Assembly: GCF_900060185.1 (NCBI RefSeq)
Contig: NZ_FIZY01000004.1
Coordinates: forward strand, 62,001-126,000
Direction of reading: 5' to 3'
Length of the DNA stretch: 64,000 bases
Source: Grimontia marina
GTDB taxonomy: Bacteria > Pseudomonadota > Gammaproteobacteria > Enterobacterales > Vibrionaceae
In this document: positions 48,575 through 57,958 of the stretch, piece by piece
Layout of the letters: every line of letters starts with the position of its first letter
Numbering within the stretch: the first letter of the stretch is position 1
Notes under the pieces: generated by a model
Seen by the model: only the letters and a program-made list of their open reading frames with translations
What the model was told of the DNA's origin: nothing
Database searches by the model: none
Position numbers and translations under genes: made by a program

Positions 48575-48778
48575 ATGCGGATGTTTAATCGTTATATCCC
48601 GACTCTCATTGCAAAACACGTTTACCGGCTATTCAGTGGACGTATTCACATCGATGGGCGGGGTGATTTCGACTTTCATCAAGGAATGGTGCAGGCGCAG
48701 TCAGATGGAGACTTTGAACACTTTCGGACAGTGAAGGAGATCAATACAGATATCCGTAAACTGAAAGAAATGTACTGA
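48575..48778 (+). CDS. Small basic protein of unknown function
   Basis: A 67-residue protein (about 8 kDa, rich in Arg, Phe and His) starting MRMFNRYIPTLIAK. AAGGA stands 9 bases before the ATG at 48575, and a terminator follows the stop by about 35 bp, both supporting a real gene. There is no signal peptide or membrane helix. The middle (SGRIHIDGRGDFDFHQG) looks like a short beta-hairpin unit, the end helical and charged. I do not recognise the family for certain. A reading 25 codons longer is possible but lacks a ribosome site. Confidence 0.65.
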   Translation: MRMFNRYIPTLIAKHVYRLFSGRIHIDGRGDFDFHQGMVQAQSDGDFEHFRTVKEINTDIRKLKEMY

Positions 48779-48812
48779 TGGCTAAAGATCGTTTGATCTA
48801 GCACTTCGCTTG

Positions 48813-48840
48813 AAAAACACCGCGTTTATCGCGGTGTTTT
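48813..48840. terminator. Bidirectional terminator between the small gene and gcvH
   Basis: AAAAACACCGCG-TTTAT-CGCGGTGTTTT with T runs on both strands, midway between convergent genes. Confidence 0.9.
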
Positions 48841-48863
48841 CTTATCTTCAGAGCAAGGGAGGG

Positions 48864-49256
48864 TTATTCATCTTCCTCGATAGAGTCCTGATATGCTTCG
48901 GCATCCAACAGCTCGTCAATTTCCGCAGAATCACTGATACGGATTTGGAACAACCAGCCATCACCGTAAGGATCGCTGTTAACCAACTCTGGCGAACCTT
49001 CCAAATCTTCGTTAACAGCAACAATTTCGCCAGTCAACGGTGTGTAGATATCTGACGCAGCTTTCACGGATTCTGCTACTGCACAATCGTCACCTGCATC
49101 GACTGTATCACCCACATCGGGTAAATCAACAAACACCATATCACCCAGCAAAGCCTGTGCATGGTCGGAAATACCTACGGTATACACATCGTCACCTTCT
49201 GGTCTCACCCACTCGTGGGAAGTCGTGAATTTCAGCTCAGATGGGATATTGCTCAT
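48864..49256 (-). CDS. gcvH: Glycine cleavage system H protein
   Basis: Lipoyl carrier of glycine decarboxylase, 130 residues. The lipoylated Lys is in [11 protein letters not shown] (about residue 65); [22 protein letters not shown] is the usual N-terminal block and [11 protein letters not shown] the C-terminal one. It stands alone: no gcvT or gcvP is adjacent. It may serve the cleavage complex encoded elsewhere, or lipoate relay. A perfect 18-bp palindrome sits 27 bp before the start. No glycine riboswitch is seen. Confidence 0.96.
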   Translation of the reverse strand: MSNIPSELKFTTSHEWVRPEGDDVYTVGISDHAQALLGDMVFVDLPDVGDTVDAGDDCAVAESVKAASDIYTPLTGEIVAVNEDLEGSPELVNSDPYGDGWLFQIRISDSAEIDELLDAEAYQDSIEEDE

Positions 49257-49282
49257 AAATCAGATTCCTTCTCAATACGTAT

Positions 49283-49300
49283 ATTTGTTGATCAACAAAT
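49283..49300. promoter_or_regulatory. 18-bp perfect palindrome upstream of gcvH
   Basis: ATTTGTTGATCAACAAAT reads the same on both strands. At 27-44 bp before the gcvH ATG it could be an operator. The identity of the binding protein is unknown; it is not an FNR site, which needs four bases between half-sites. Confidence 0.55.
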
Positions 49301-49454
49301 AGGGATAGCACATGGTGTTAGATACGCAAATTAGGAAAGCCTTGAACACTTCGCAAGAAAAATCACCACACTAAAAGCAATAGTTTTAACTCGATCAAGC
49401 CTTGCTCAATGCAACGCTGATGGATTGCCTTAGTCCCCAAAACAACCTTATAAC

Positions 49455-49492
49455 AAAAAAACGCCAACGACCTTTCAGCCATTGGCGTTTTT
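49455..49492 (-). terminator. Terminator of the first mscS gene
   Basis: On the minus strand AAAAACGCCAA, a 15-base loop and TTGGCGTTTTTT, 20 bp past the stop of the gene at 49512. Confidence 0.85.
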
Positions 49493-49511
49493 CTGAAGGA
49501 TTTGTCAGGCG

Positions 49512-50345
49512 CTAGCCATCGACTTTGTTCAGGTGCACATCCATTTGTGGGAATGGAATTTCGATGCCTTCTGCATCCAGCGCTTCTTTTATCGCTTGTA
49601 AGAGGTCAAAGTAAACTGCCCAGTAATCTGCTGTACGAACCCAAGGACGAACCACCAGGTTCACAGAAGAGTCTGCCAGTTCAACCACTCCGATTGTTGG
49701 TTCGGGGGTGGTCAACAAACGGGTTTCTCTCGCCAGTACATCTGCCAACACCTGCTTGGTTTTTTGCAAATTAGCACTGTATGACACACCTATAACGAGA
49801 TCGATACGACGAGTGTCATGTTTAGAATAGTTAGTGATGGGGCTAGAAATGATTGCGCCGTTTGGTACGACAACCATTTTGTTGTCCGGTGTTTTCAGAA
49901 CGGTAGAAAAAATCTGGATGGAATCTACAGAGCCGGAAACGCTAGCGACTTCTACATAATCGCCGGACTTGAATGGGCGGAATGCAACAATCAGTACACC
50001 AGCGGCGAAGTTAGAAAGTGAACCTTGCAGTGCTAGACCAACTGCCAGACCGGCTGCACCGATAACCGCAACCACAGAAGCGGTTTGCACGCCAAGGCGA
50101 CCCAAGGCTGCGATAAGTACGATAACAAACAGCAGGTAACGGACAAAAGTATGCACAAAACCGACAACCGTATCGTCGAGTTCTTTCTTGCGCATAACTT
50201 TGGCAACACCATTGGCAATGGCTTTGACAACCCAATTACCGATAATGAGGATGAGGAGAGCGGAGATGATGTTCACACCGTATTGAAGCAGTAGATCCTG
50301 GTTGCCATTGAACCAGCTCATCGCTTCGTTAGTAGCATTTTCCAT
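49512..50345 (-). CDS. mscS: Small-conductance mechanosensitive channel (MscS family), copy 1
   Basis: A 277-residue inner-membrane channel that opens on membrane tension and releases solutes after osmotic downshock. Three helices: about 20-42, 62-84 and the pore helix TM3 (about 88-120). TM3 has the Gly/Ala packing pattern GAAGLAVGLALQGSLSNFAAGVLI. The beta and alpha-beta cage domain follows. Size is like E. coli MscS (286). A second, very similar gene lies 244 bp upstream in the same direction. The symbol is shared; I cannot say which copy is the main channel. Confidence 0.93.
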   Translation of the reverse strand: MENATNEAMSWFNGNQDLLLQYGVNIISALLILIIGNWVVKAIANGVAKVMRKKELDDTVVGFVHTFVRYLLFVIVLIAALGRLGVQTASVVAVIGAAGLAVGLALQGSLSNFAAGVLIVAFRPFKSGDYVEVASVSGSVDSIQIFSTVLKTPDNKMVVVPNGAIISSPITNYSKHDTRRIDLVIGVSYSANLQKTKQVLADVLARETRLLTTPEPTIGVVELADSSVNLVVRPWVRTADYWAVYFDLLQAIKEALDAEGIEIPFPQMDVHLNKVDG

Positions 50346-50536
50346 TGCGTTTTCCTTGGTATTCTTATGCCGTGTTTAGCTTTTTCCTAGGGTTCCACAG
50401 GACGGTACAACAAATTCCTGACGAAACTGCTCGGATAAAATCAGAGCAGAGTTTACAGTTTAAGCAGCAACAGAAAGTGTCTCAAATTTAAAACGAAAAC
50501 ACTGTTTTTTTGGTGTATTAATGAGACCATATGCAT

Positions 50537-50562
50537 AAAAAACCCGTCGTCAGACGGGGTTT
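50537..50562 (-). terminator. Terminator between the two mscS genes
   Basis: On the minus strand AAACCCCGTC-TGAC-GACGGGTTTTTT, just past the stop of the gene at 50590. It separates the two channel genes into different transcripts. Confidence 0.87.
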
Positions 50563-50589
50563 CAGCATTAAGTTTGAGCCGCCAGGCGC

Positions 50590-51486
50590 TTAAGCCACTT
50601 GCTTCTCTTCTTCTGGAGCAGCGGCTTTTGCCATTGCTGCGTGGTAATGAACATCCATTTGCGGAAATGGAATTTCAATACCTTCTGCGTCCAGACCTTC
50701 TTTGATGGCCTGCATCAGGTCAAAGTAGGTTGACCAGTAATCTTCTGTTTTTACCCACGGGCGCACAACGAAGTTAACTGAAGAGTCCATCAGCGCATGA
50801 ACACCGATAGTTGGTTCAGGATCTTGCAGTACGCGCTCGTCCGCTTTCACGATGCGGGTCAGTACTTCTTTAGTCTTCTGCAGATCAGCCTTGTAAGACA
50901 CACCAATAATGAAATCGATACGACGGGTCGCATGGCGTGAGTAGTTGGTGATTGGGCTAGAAATAACAGTGCCGTTAGGAACCACTACCATTTTGTTGTC
51001 TGGGGTCGTCAGTACTGTAGAGAAGATCTGGATAGACGCAACAGAGCCAGCTACACCACCCACTTCTACATAGTCACCAGATTTGAACGGACGGAAAGTC
51101 ACGATCAGCACCCCGGCAGCAAAGTTTGACAATGAACCTTGCAGTGCCAGGCCGATGGCCAGACCCGCCGCACCAATTACCGCTACAATAGAGGCGGTTT
51201 CAACACCTACACGACCCAATGCTGCAATCAGCACAATCGCGAACATCACATAGCGAACCATGTTCTCGATAAAATCGACAACCGTTTGGTCAAGCTCGCG
51301 CTTTTTCAATACTGTAGCGACAGAACCTGCCACTTTCTTCACGACCCAGTTACCGACGAACAGGATAAGCAGTGCAGTCACTACGTTCATTGCGTATTGG
51401 ATCATCAACTCCTGGTTGGAAACCAGCCAGTTCATCGCTTCAGTTGCTGTTTGTTCAACAGACTCGACAGCGTTTTGCTCAGTCAT
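50590..51486 (-). CDS. Small-conductance mechanosensitive channel (MscS family), copy 2
   Basis: A 298-residue MscS homologue, about 70% identical by eye to copy 1. The pore helix GAAGLAIGLALQGSLSNFAAGVLI is nearly unchanged, and FRPFKSGDYVEVGGVAGSV and ITNYSRHATRRIDFIIGVSY follow. It differs in a longer, Ala/Glu-rich C-terminal tail (KAAAPEEEKQVA) and in the N-terminal periplasmic segment. It has its own terminator and presumably its own promoter in the 357-bp gap upstream. Confidence 0.92.
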   Translation of the reverse strand: MTEQNAVESVEQTATEAMNWLVSNQELMIQYAMNVVTALLILFVGNWVVKKVAGSVATVLKKRELDQTVVDFIENMVRYVMFAIVLIAALGRVGVETASIVAVIGAAGLAIGLALQGSLSNFAAGVLIVTFRPFKSGDYVEVGGVAGSVASIQIFSTVLTTPDNKMVVVPNGTVISSPITNYSRHATRRIDFIIGVSYKADLQKTKEVLTRIVKADERVLQDPEPTIGVHALMDSSVNFVVRPWVKTEDYWSTYFDLMQAIKEGLDAEGIEIPFPQMDVHYHAAMAKAAAPEEEKQVA

Positions 51487-51670
51487 TTGTATCTCTCACA
51501 AAGGCTAATACCAATCGTAGTAAATATCTGCTCATCCTAGCTTGTTAAAACACTCGATAACTGCGTTGAAAAATTTGATTGTAGAATAAATACTTATCGA
51601 AATTTTCCGCCTTGTTCTCGAGCATTTTTCCTGCGCTATTTCTGATCACCTACCTACTGTGATTGGCATA

Positions 51671-51732
51671 AAAAAACCAAACCACCTCAATACGTTAAAA
51701 GCCAATCTTCGGCTTTCTATCTCTTGAGGTGG
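51671..51732 (-). terminator. Nested hairpin with T tail downstream of fbaA
   Basis: On the minus strand CCACCTCAA (51732-51724) pairs with TTGAGGTGG (51690-51682), and inside it AAAGCC pairs with GGCTTT. The outer stem is followed by TTTGGTTTTTTT. It could be a second terminator or the 3' end of a small RNA starting between 51740 and 51776. Confidence 0.5.
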
Positions 51733-51775
51733 CTAGGGAAGATGGCCAATATCAATCGGGTTGAATAACAGCCAT

Positions 51776-51803
51776 AAAAAAACCCGCTAAATTTAGCGGG
51801 TTT
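51776..51803 (-). terminator. Terminator of fbaA
   Basis: The 24-bp palindrome AAACCCGCTAAATTTAGCGGGTTT is followed by further T on the minus strand, 40 bp past the fbaA stop. Confidence 0.88.
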
Positions 51804-51843
51804 CATTACGATTTGTAATTAAATTTTTTAAATAAAACTTAAA

Positions 51844-52920
51844 TTACAGTACGTCGATCGCGTTAAGATCTTTGAACGCTTGCTCAAGACGCGCAACCAT
51901 ACCTTCTTGACCAGCACGCAGCCATACGCGTGGGTCGTAGTATTTCTTGTTAGGTGCGTCTTCGCCAGTTGGGTTACCGATTTGACCTTGCAGGTAATCG
52001 TGGTTTTTCGCTTCGTACTGACGGATACCATCCCAAGTCGCCCACTGAGTATCAGTGTCGATGTTCATTTTGATAACGCCGTAAGAGATAGACTCTTCGA
52101 TTTCTGCTTGAGAAGAACCAGAACCACCATGGAATACGAAGTTCAGCGCGTTAGGTGCAATACCGAATTTCTCTGCACAGTATGCTTGAGAATCGCGCAG
52201 GATGGTTGGAGTCAGAACAACGTTACCTGGCTTGTAAACGCCGTGTACGTTACCGAAAGACGCAGCGATAGTGAAACGGTGGCTGATAGCGTTCAGTTTC
52301 TCGTATGCGTATGCAACGTCTTCTGGAGAAGTGTACAGCTCAGACGCGTCCATGTGAGAGTTGTCTACGCCGTCTTCTTCACCACCAGTACAACCCAGTT
52401 CGATTTCCAGAGTCATGTTCATCTTTTCCATGCGAGCCAGGTACTCCGCACAGATTTCGATGTTTTCTTCCAGAGATTCTTCTGACAGGTCAATCATGTG
52501 AGAAGAGAACAGTGGCTTACCAGTTGCCGCGAAGTGCTCTTCACCTGCAGCCAGCAGACCGTCAATCCATGGCAGCAATTTCTTAGCTGCGTGGTCAGTG
52601 TGCAGGATAACTGGCACACCGTAAGATTCAGCAATAGCATGAACGTATTTAGCACCCGCTACTGCGCCTTTGATTTGTGATTCCTGACCTTCCAGCTTCA
52701 GGCCTTTACCTGCGAAGAACGCAGCGCCGCCGTTAGAGAACTGAACAACAACCGGTGCTTTAACTTTTGCAGCAGCTTCCAGTACTGAGTTGATAGAGTC
52801 AGTGTTTACTACGTTTACCGCTGGAAGAGCAAACTTGTGCTCTTTAGCAATTTCAAACACTTTCTGAACGTCGTCACCAGAGATAACGCCAGGTTTTACG
52901 AAATCAAAAACTTTAGACAT
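51844..52920 (-). CDS. fbaA: Class II fructose-bisphosphate aldolase
   Basis: Zinc-dependent aldolase of glycolysis, 358 residues. Metal and active-site blocks: HTDHAAKKLLPW (His ligands), ELGCTGGEEDGVDNS, GNVHGVYKPGNV and FHGGSGSSQAEIEES. This is the E. coli-type class IIA length. It follows pgk in the conserved epd-pgk-fbaA order, with a 220-bp gap that suggests an internal promoter as well. Confidence 0.98.
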   Translation of the reverse strand: MSKVFDFVKPGVISGDDVQKVFEIAKEHKFALPAVNVVNTDSINSVLEAAAKVKAPVVVQFSNGGAAFFAGKGLKLEGQESQIKGAVAGAKYVHAIAESYGVPVILHTDHAAKKLLPWIDGLLAAGEEHFAATGKPLFSSHMIDLSEESLEENIEICAEYLARMEKMNMTLEIELGCTGGEEDGVDNSHMDASELYTSPEDVAYAYEKLNAISHRFTIAASFGNVHGVYKPGNVVLTPTILRDSQAYCAEKFGIAPNALNFVFHGGSGSSQAEIEESISYGVIKMNIDTDTQWATWDGIRQYEAKNHDYLQGQIGNPTGEDAPNKKYYDPRVWLRAGQEGMVARLEQAFKDLNAIDVL

Positions 52921-53109
52921 AACAATAGTCCTATTTACTCTGTTGTCTTGAGTGAAATCCTATCCAAGCCGATGTTTCCTACCGACTTGTTTCAATTCGG
53001 CAAACGTTTGCGAACAGTGCTGCGCATTGTACCCAAACGTGATTCTAAACACATTATTTTTTGCGTTTAGATATACATTCAAATGATTACAAAATTATCA
53101 AAGATGCAT

Positions 53110-53134
53110 AAAAAACGGGGGCAGTAACCCCCGT
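53110..53134 (-). terminator. Terminator of pgk
   Basis: On the minus strand ACGGGGG-TTACTG-CCCCCGT followed by T run, about 6 bp past the pgk stop. It would limit read-through into fbaA. Confidence 0.88.
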
Positions 53135-53140
53135 TAATCA

Positions 53141-54304
53141 TTACGCTTTCGCGCGAGTTTCCAGCATTTCTACTGCAGGTAGTACTTTACCTTCAACGAA
53201 CTCAAGGAATGCGCCGCCACCGGTAGAGATGTAAGAAACGTCAGCTTTGATACCGAACTGGTCGATAGCTGCCAGCGTGTCACCACCACCTGCAACAGAG
53301 AAACCTTCAGAAGCCGCAATCGCTTCAGAGATACCTTTAGTACCTGCTTCGAAGTTCTTGAATTCAAATACGCCTACTGGGCCGTTCCACAGAATGGTTT
53401 TTGCATTCTTCAGGATTTCAGCCAGCGCTTGTGTTGAGTCTGGACCCAGGTCGAAGATCATGTCGTCGTCCTGAACTTCAGAAACGTGCTTGATTACTGC
53501 TTCTGCGTTCTCGTCGAATGCTTTTGCACATGCAACGTCAGTCGCTACTGGAATCGCACACTCGTCCATCAGCTTCTTAGCAGTATCAACCAGGTCAGCT
53601 TCGTACAGAGACTTACCTACGTTGTGGCCTGCTGCTGCGATGAAGGTGTTTGCGATACCACCACCAACAACCAATTGGTCAGCGATTTTAGACAGAGATT
53701 CCAGAACAGTCAGTTTGGTAGAAACTTTAGAACCACCAACGATTGCCACCATTGGGCGCGCAGGGTTGTCCATTGCTTTGCCCAGTGCTTCCAGTTCGTT
53801 TGCCAGCAGAGGACCTGCACATGCGATTGGAGCGAACACACCAACACCGTAGGTTGATGCTTGTGCACGGTGAGCAGTACCGAACGCGTCCATCACGAAC
53901 ACGTCACACAGTGCAGCGTATTTCTTAGACAGTTCGTCTTCGTTTTTCTTCTCGCCTTTGTTGAAACGTACGTTTTCCAGAACAACCAGCTCACCTGCGT
54001 TCAGCTCCAGGCCGTCCAGGTAGTCTTTTGCCAGTTTAACGTCACAATCCAGTGCGTCGTTCAGGTAGTTAACAACAGGCTGCAGAGAGAATTCTTCAGC
54101 GTACTCGCCTTCGGTCGGACGACCCAGGTGAGAAGTAACCATCACTTTCGCGCCAGCTTCCAGGCAGTGTTTGATGGTTGGCAGAGACGCCAGAATACGC
54201 GCGTCAGAAGTCACTTTACCGTCTTTTACTGGTACGTTCAGATCGGCACGGATAAATACGCGTTTGCCAGCCAGATCCAGATCGGTCATTTTGATTACAG
54301 ACAT
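53141..54304 (-). CDS. pgk: Phosphoglycerate kinase
   Basis: Makes ATP from 1,3-bisphosphoglycerate. It has 387 residues with [13 protein letters not shown] at the N-terminus, [12 protein letters not shown], the [12 protein letters not shown] hinge block and the nucleotide site [12 protein letters not shown]. The start at 54304 ([10 protein letters not shown]) is preferred because GAGAGGA lies 6 bases upstream and the N-terminus matches E. coli; the ATG eight codons earlier lacks a site. Confidence 0.98.
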   Translation of the reverse strand: MSVIKMTDLDLAGKRVFIRADLNVPVKDGKVTSDARILASLPTIKHCLEAGAKVMVTSHLGRPTEGEYAEEFSLQPVVNYLNDALDCDVKLAKDYLDGLELNAGELVVLENVRFNKGEKKNEDELSKKYAALCDVFVMDAFGTAHRAQASTYGVGVFAPIACAGPLLANELEALGKAMDNPARPMVAIVGGSKVSTKLTVLESLSKIADQLVVGGGIANTFIAAAGHNVGKSLYEADLVDTAKKLMDECAIPVATDVACAKAFDENAEAVIKHVSEVQDDDMIFDLGPDSTQALAEILKNAKTILWNGPVGVFEFKNFEAGTKGISEAIAASEGFSVAGGGDTLAAIDQFGIKADVSYISTGGGAFLEFVEGKVLPAVEMLETRAKA

Positions 54305-54374
54305 TTTCGTCCTCTCTCTAAGTTGCAAAAATCAAAAATTTGCTGTGGCTTTCTTTACTTCGGAAAGCCGTGGC

Positions 54375-55403
54375 TCAAGCCTTCGAGCCACTGGTAACTG
54401 TTGCCATGGCCAACGCTGTATCCAGCATCCGGTTGGCAAATCCCCATTCGTTGTCGCACCAAATCAACATTTTTATCAGATGATGATTACTAACTCGTGT
54501 CTGCGAACCATCCACAATGGCGCTGTGGGGATCATGGTTAAAGTCTATCGAGACAAGTGGTGCCTCGGTATAGTCGACGATGCCGTTCAATGTACACCGA
54601 GCGGCCTCCTCGAGTGATTGATTTACGTCATTAACTTTCACTTTTGTGTGAACAGTAACACTCAAATCCATTGCTGTGACGTTAATTGTTGGCACTCTAA
54701 CCGAAATCGCTTCAAATTTGTCAGAAAATTTCGGAAAGATTCTTCCAATTCCTAAATGTAATTTAGTGTCGACCGGAATAATAGACTGACTGGCAGCGCG
54801 TGTGCGTCGCAGATCTGGGTGATAAGCGTCGATCACCTGCTGGTCGTTCATGGAAGAGTGAATCGTGGTGATGGTGCCTGACTCAATCCTAAACTGCTCA
54901 TCCAATACCTTAATTACAGGCACAATACAGTTGGTGGTACAGGAACCATTGGAAACAATGCGATCCGTCGGTTTGAGGGTTTCTTCATTCACACCAAAGA
55001 TGATGGTGTTATCCAGGTCGTTACTGCCTGGATGGGAGAACAGCACTTTCTTGGCACCGGCGTCCAAATGCGCCTGACCGTGTTCACGGTTGCCAAACAC
55101 ACCCGTACAGTCGAGCACGATGTCGATGTCCAGATCTCGCCAAGGGAGTAGATTGATGTCACTAAGGTGCAGAATGCGGATTTTGTCGTCGCCAACAAAC
55201 AGAGACTCCTGACTGTTGGTCACTTTCTTGAAAAAGCGGCCATGACTGGAGTCATACTGAAGTAGATGCGCCATGGCATCAGGCTCAGCCAGTTCGTTCA
55301 CCGCAACCACTTCTATCTGATCGCGTTTGTCACTTTCATACAGCGCGCGGAGCACGCTACGGCCGATGCGGCCAAATCCATTAATTGCGACGCGTAATGC
55401 CAT
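54375..55403 (-). CDS. epd: D-erythrose-4-phosphate dehydrogenase
   Basis: NAD-dependent enzyme of the GAPDH fold that oxidises erythrose 4-phosphate for pyridoxal phosphate synthesis. It has 342 residues: [16 protein letters not shown] (8-23, NAD site), the catalytic Cys in [12 protein letters not shown], and [16 protein letters not shown] at the end. GAPDH itself is very similar, but the position upstream of pgk and residues such as FKKVTNSQE mark Epd. It also shares its pathway with pdxJ in this window. Confidence 0.94.
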   Translation of the reverse strand: MALRVAINGFGRIGRSVLRALYESDKRDQIEVVAVNELAEPDAMAHLLQYDSSHGRFFKKVTNSQESLFVGDDKIRILHLSDINLLPWRDLDIDIVLDCTGVFGNREHGQAHLDAGAKKVLFSHPGSNDLDNTIIFGVNEETLKPTDRIVSNGSCTTNCIVPVIKVLDEQFRIESGTITTIHSSMNDQQVIDAYHPDLRRTRAASQSIIPVDTKLHLGIGRIFPKFSDKFEAISVRVPTINVTAMDLSVTVHTKVKVNDVNQSLEEAARCTLNGIVDYTEAPLVSIDFNHDPHSAIVDGSQTRVSNHHLIKMLIWCDNEWGFANRMLDTALAMATVTSGSKA

Positions 55404-55530
55404 ATCCCTGCTGATCTGTGTCGTTAATGAAATGCGGCTGACAGTCTATCTCAAGCACGTGAAATTCGCACGCAGAATGTGACTGGTCTCTCATCAATGT
55501 TTCTTAAGGATTGGATAAAGAACCGGAAAG

Positions 55531-55557
55531 AAAAAACCCGCCAGTTGGCCGGGTTTT
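55531..55557 (-). terminator. Terminator of the transketolase gene
   Basis: On the minus strand AAAACCCGGCC-AACT-GGCGGGTTTTTT, about 17 bp past the stop. It separates tkt from epd. Confidence 0.9.
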
Positions 55558-55574
55558 CAGTATTGATTAGGTGC

Positions 55575-57572
55575 TTAAGCCAGCAGTTCTTTTGCTGTTT
55601 CGACCACATTTTCAGCGGTGAAACCAAACATCTTGAACAGCTCACCTGCCGGTGCAGATTCACCGAAGGTGTGCATGCCGATGATACGACCATCAAAGCC
55701 CACGTACTTGTACCAGAAGTCCGCAATGCCCGCTTCGATAGCCACACGTGCTGTCACGTCTGATGGCAGTACCGCTTCACGGTAAGCCGCATCTTGCTTG
55801 TCGAACACGTCAGTTGATGGGATAGAAACCACACGAACATTGAAACCCTGCGCTGACAGTTCAGTGCTTGCTTCAACCGCCAATTCAACCTCTGAACCGG
55901 TCGCAATCAGAATGAGTTCAGGAGTGCCAATGCAATCTTTCAGGATGTAACCACCCTTGGCGATGTTTGCCACTTGCTCAGCGTTACGCTCTTGTTGAGC
56001 CAGGTTCTGACGCGAGAAGATGAGCGACGTTGGACCATCTTTACGCTCAATCGCCAGTTTCCACGCCACTGCCGATTCTACCTGATCACACGGACGCCAT
56101 GTACTCATGTTTGGCGTCAGGCGCAGGGAAGCGATTTGCTCAACCGGCTGGTGTGTTGGGCCGTCTTCACCCAGACCGATTGAATCGTGGGTGTAAACCT
56201 GGATGTTCTGCACTTTCATCAGTGCCGCCATGCGCATCGCGTTACGTGCATATTCCATGAACATCAGGAAGGTCGCACCGTAAGGAACGAAACCGCCGTG
56301 CAGGGCGATACCGTTGATGATCGCGGTCATACCGAACTCACGCACACCGTAGTGGATGTAGCTGCCAGACGCATCTTCACCGGTCAGGGCTTTTGAGCCA
56401 GACCACATGGTCAGGTTTGACGGCGCAAGGTCAGCTGAGCCACCCATGAATTCAGGCAGCATTGCACCGAACGCTTCCAGCGCGTTTTGCGACGCTTTAC
56501 GTGACGCAATATTCGCTGGGTTCGCTTGCAGGTCGGCAATGATTTGGTTGGCTTTTTCTTCCCACTCAGCTGGAAGGTCACCGTTTACACGGCGTTTGAA
56601 CTCTGCCGCCAGCTCTGGGTGTGCAGCTTCGTACGCAGCCAGCTTCTCGTTCCAAGCTGCTTCTTTTGCAGCGCCTGCTTCTTTCGCGTCCCACTGACCG
56701 TAGACGTCAGCTGGGATTTCAAACGCAGGGTGTTCCCAACCCAGGAACTCACGTGCGGCTTTGATTTCGTCTGCGCCCAGTGGAGCACCGTGACAGTCAT
56801 GAGAGCCTGCTTTGTTTGGTGAACCGAAACCGATGATGGTTTTGGTACAAATCAAGGTAGGGCGACCGGTTTCTGCTTTCGCCTCTTCAATGGCTGCGTT
56901 AATCGCGTTTGCGTCGTGACCGTCTACTGCTGGGATAACATGCCAGCCGTAAGATTCGAAACGCTTAGGTGTGTCATCAGTGAACCAGCCTTCAACGTGA
57001 CCGTCGATAGAAATACCGTTGTCATCCCAGAACGCGATCAGTTTGCCCAGACCCAGGGTGCCTGCCAGCGAACATGCTTCGTGAGAGATACCTTCCATCA
57101 GACAGCCGTCACCCAGGAACGCATAAGTGTTGTGGTCAACGATGTCGTGGCCTTCACGGTTGAACTGAGCAGCCAGTGCTTTTTCAGCAATCGCCATACC
57201 CACAGCGTTGGTGATGCCTTGACCCAGAGGACCTGTCGTGGTTTCTACGCCTGGCGCGTAACCGTATTCTGGGTGGCCTGGGGTTTTAGAGTGCAGCTGG
57301 CGGAAGTTTTTCAGATCGTCGATAGACAGGTCGTAACCGGTCAGGTGCAGTAGAGAGTAGATCAGCATAGAGCCGTGACCATTTGACAGCACGAAGCGGT
57401 CGCGGTCTGCCCACTCAGGGTTTTTTGGGTTGTGGTTCATGTGGTCGCGCCAAAGGACTTCGGCGATGTCCGCCATGCCCATTGGGGCACCTGGGTGACC
57501 AGAGTTGGCTTGTTGTACACCGTCCATGCTGAGGGCACGGATCGCGTTGGCTAAAACCTTGCGAGAAGACAT
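55575..57572 (-). CDS. tktA: Transketolase
   Basis: Thiamine-diphosphate enzyme of the pentose phosphate pathway, 665 residues. It has [18 protein letters not shown], the cofactor motif [13 protein letters not shown] through [10 protein letters not shown], the pyrimidine-domain block [17 protein letters not shown] and [14 protein letters not shown]. The start at 57572 ([12 protein letters not shown]) has AGGAG 5 bases upstream; an in-frame ATG 17 codons earlier adds no family residues. It is divergent from metK. Other genomes have a second transketolase, so tktA versus tktB is by gene order. Confidence 0.96.
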   Translation of the reverse strand: MSSRKVLANAIRALSMDGVQQANSGHPGAPMGMADIAEVLWRDHMNHNPKNPEWADRDRFVLSNGHGSMLIYSLLHLTGYDLSIDDLKNFRQLHSKTPGHPEYGYAPGVETTTGPLGQGITNAVGMAIAEKALAAQFNREGHDIVDHNTYAFLGDGCLMEGISHEACSLAGTLGLGKLIAFWDDNGISIDGHVEGWFTDDTPKRFESYGWHVIPAVDGHDANAINAAIEEAKAETGRPTLICTKTIIGFGSPNKAGSHDCHGAPLGADEIKAAREFLGWEHPAFEIPADVYGQWDAKEAGAAKEAAWNEKLAAYEAAHPELAAEFKRRVNGDLPAEWEEKANQIIADLQANPANIASRKASQNALEAFGAMLPEFMGGSADLAPSNLTMWSGSKALTGEDASGSYIHYGVREFGMTAIINGIALHGGFVPYGATFLMFMEYARNAMRMAALMKVQNIQVYTHDSIGLGEDGPTHQPVEQIASLRLTPNMSTWRPCDQVESAVAWKLAIERKDGPTSLIFSRQNLAQQERNAEQVANIAKGGYILKDCIGTPELILIATGSEVELAVEASTELSAQGFNVRVVSIPSTDVFDKQDAAYREAVLPSDVTARVAIEAGIADFWYKYVGFDGRIIGMHTFGESAPAGELFKMFGFTAENVVETAKELLA

Positions 57573-57820
57573 GTCTACTCCTGAGATCATTAGAGGTTTT
57601 GAGTTATAAGCAATCCGGCACAATACTTGTTAACAAAAGTGGCCAGATTGCTGAATTCGGCGGGCAGATATTGTCGCAAGAGACTGGCAGCTCTGCAAAC
57701 GTTTTACATGGCTGATTTTAAGGGATTCTGTTGCTTAATCACGCATAAGTTCTGCATCTATCTGTAACCAATAGATTACAGGCGCAATCGTTTACTTATT
57801 TACGCGTACAATTTGTGAGG

Positions 57821-57848
57821 TTGATTTATACGGTTCTCTGCGTAGAAT
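57821..57848 (+). promoter_or_regulatory. Sigma-70 promoter of metK
   Basis: TTGATT, 16 bases, TAGAAT. The predicted start falls on the first MetJ box immediately downstream. Confidence 0.65.
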
Positions 57849-57872
57849 AGACGTCCAGATGGCAAAGCATCT
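57849..57872 (+). promoter_or_regulatory. MetJ operator (three met boxes)
   Basis: Consecutive 8-mers AGACGTCC, AGATGGCA and AAGCATCT resemble the consensus AGACGTCT (7, 5 and 5 of 8 matches). Tandem boxes are how the MetJ-SAM repressor binds. Position over the start site of metK fits repression by SAM, the product of MetK. Confidence 0.72.
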
Positions 57873-57958
57873 ATACCTTTATACGGTCAAAAGACCAAAG
57901 GTGCTTGTGCAAACAGATATTCGGTATCAACCAAATTTATTATTGCTAGGGAAAAGAC

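Larger units (their letters stand above)
51487..51843. other. Spacer between fbaA and the second mscS gene
   Basis: A 357-bp gene-free stretch. It holds the fbaA terminator (51776-51803), a larger nested hairpin ending in seven T on the minus strand (51671-51732), and the AT-rich leader of the mscS copy. No ORF with a convincing ribosome site was seen. Confidence 0.6.
57573..57958. other. Divergent control region between tktA and metK
   Basis: A 386-bp gene-free stretch. The metK promoter and MetJ boxes lie at 57821-57872, leaving a metK leader of about 100 bases. The tktA promoter must lie in the first 200 bp but was not located with confidence. No ORF or RNA gene is evident. Confidence 0.6.

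Noticed and set aside
49257-49454. Glycine riboswitch upstream of gcvH
   Set aside because: No paired aptamer core or conserved purine-rich loops were seen on the minus strand; only the palindrome stands out.
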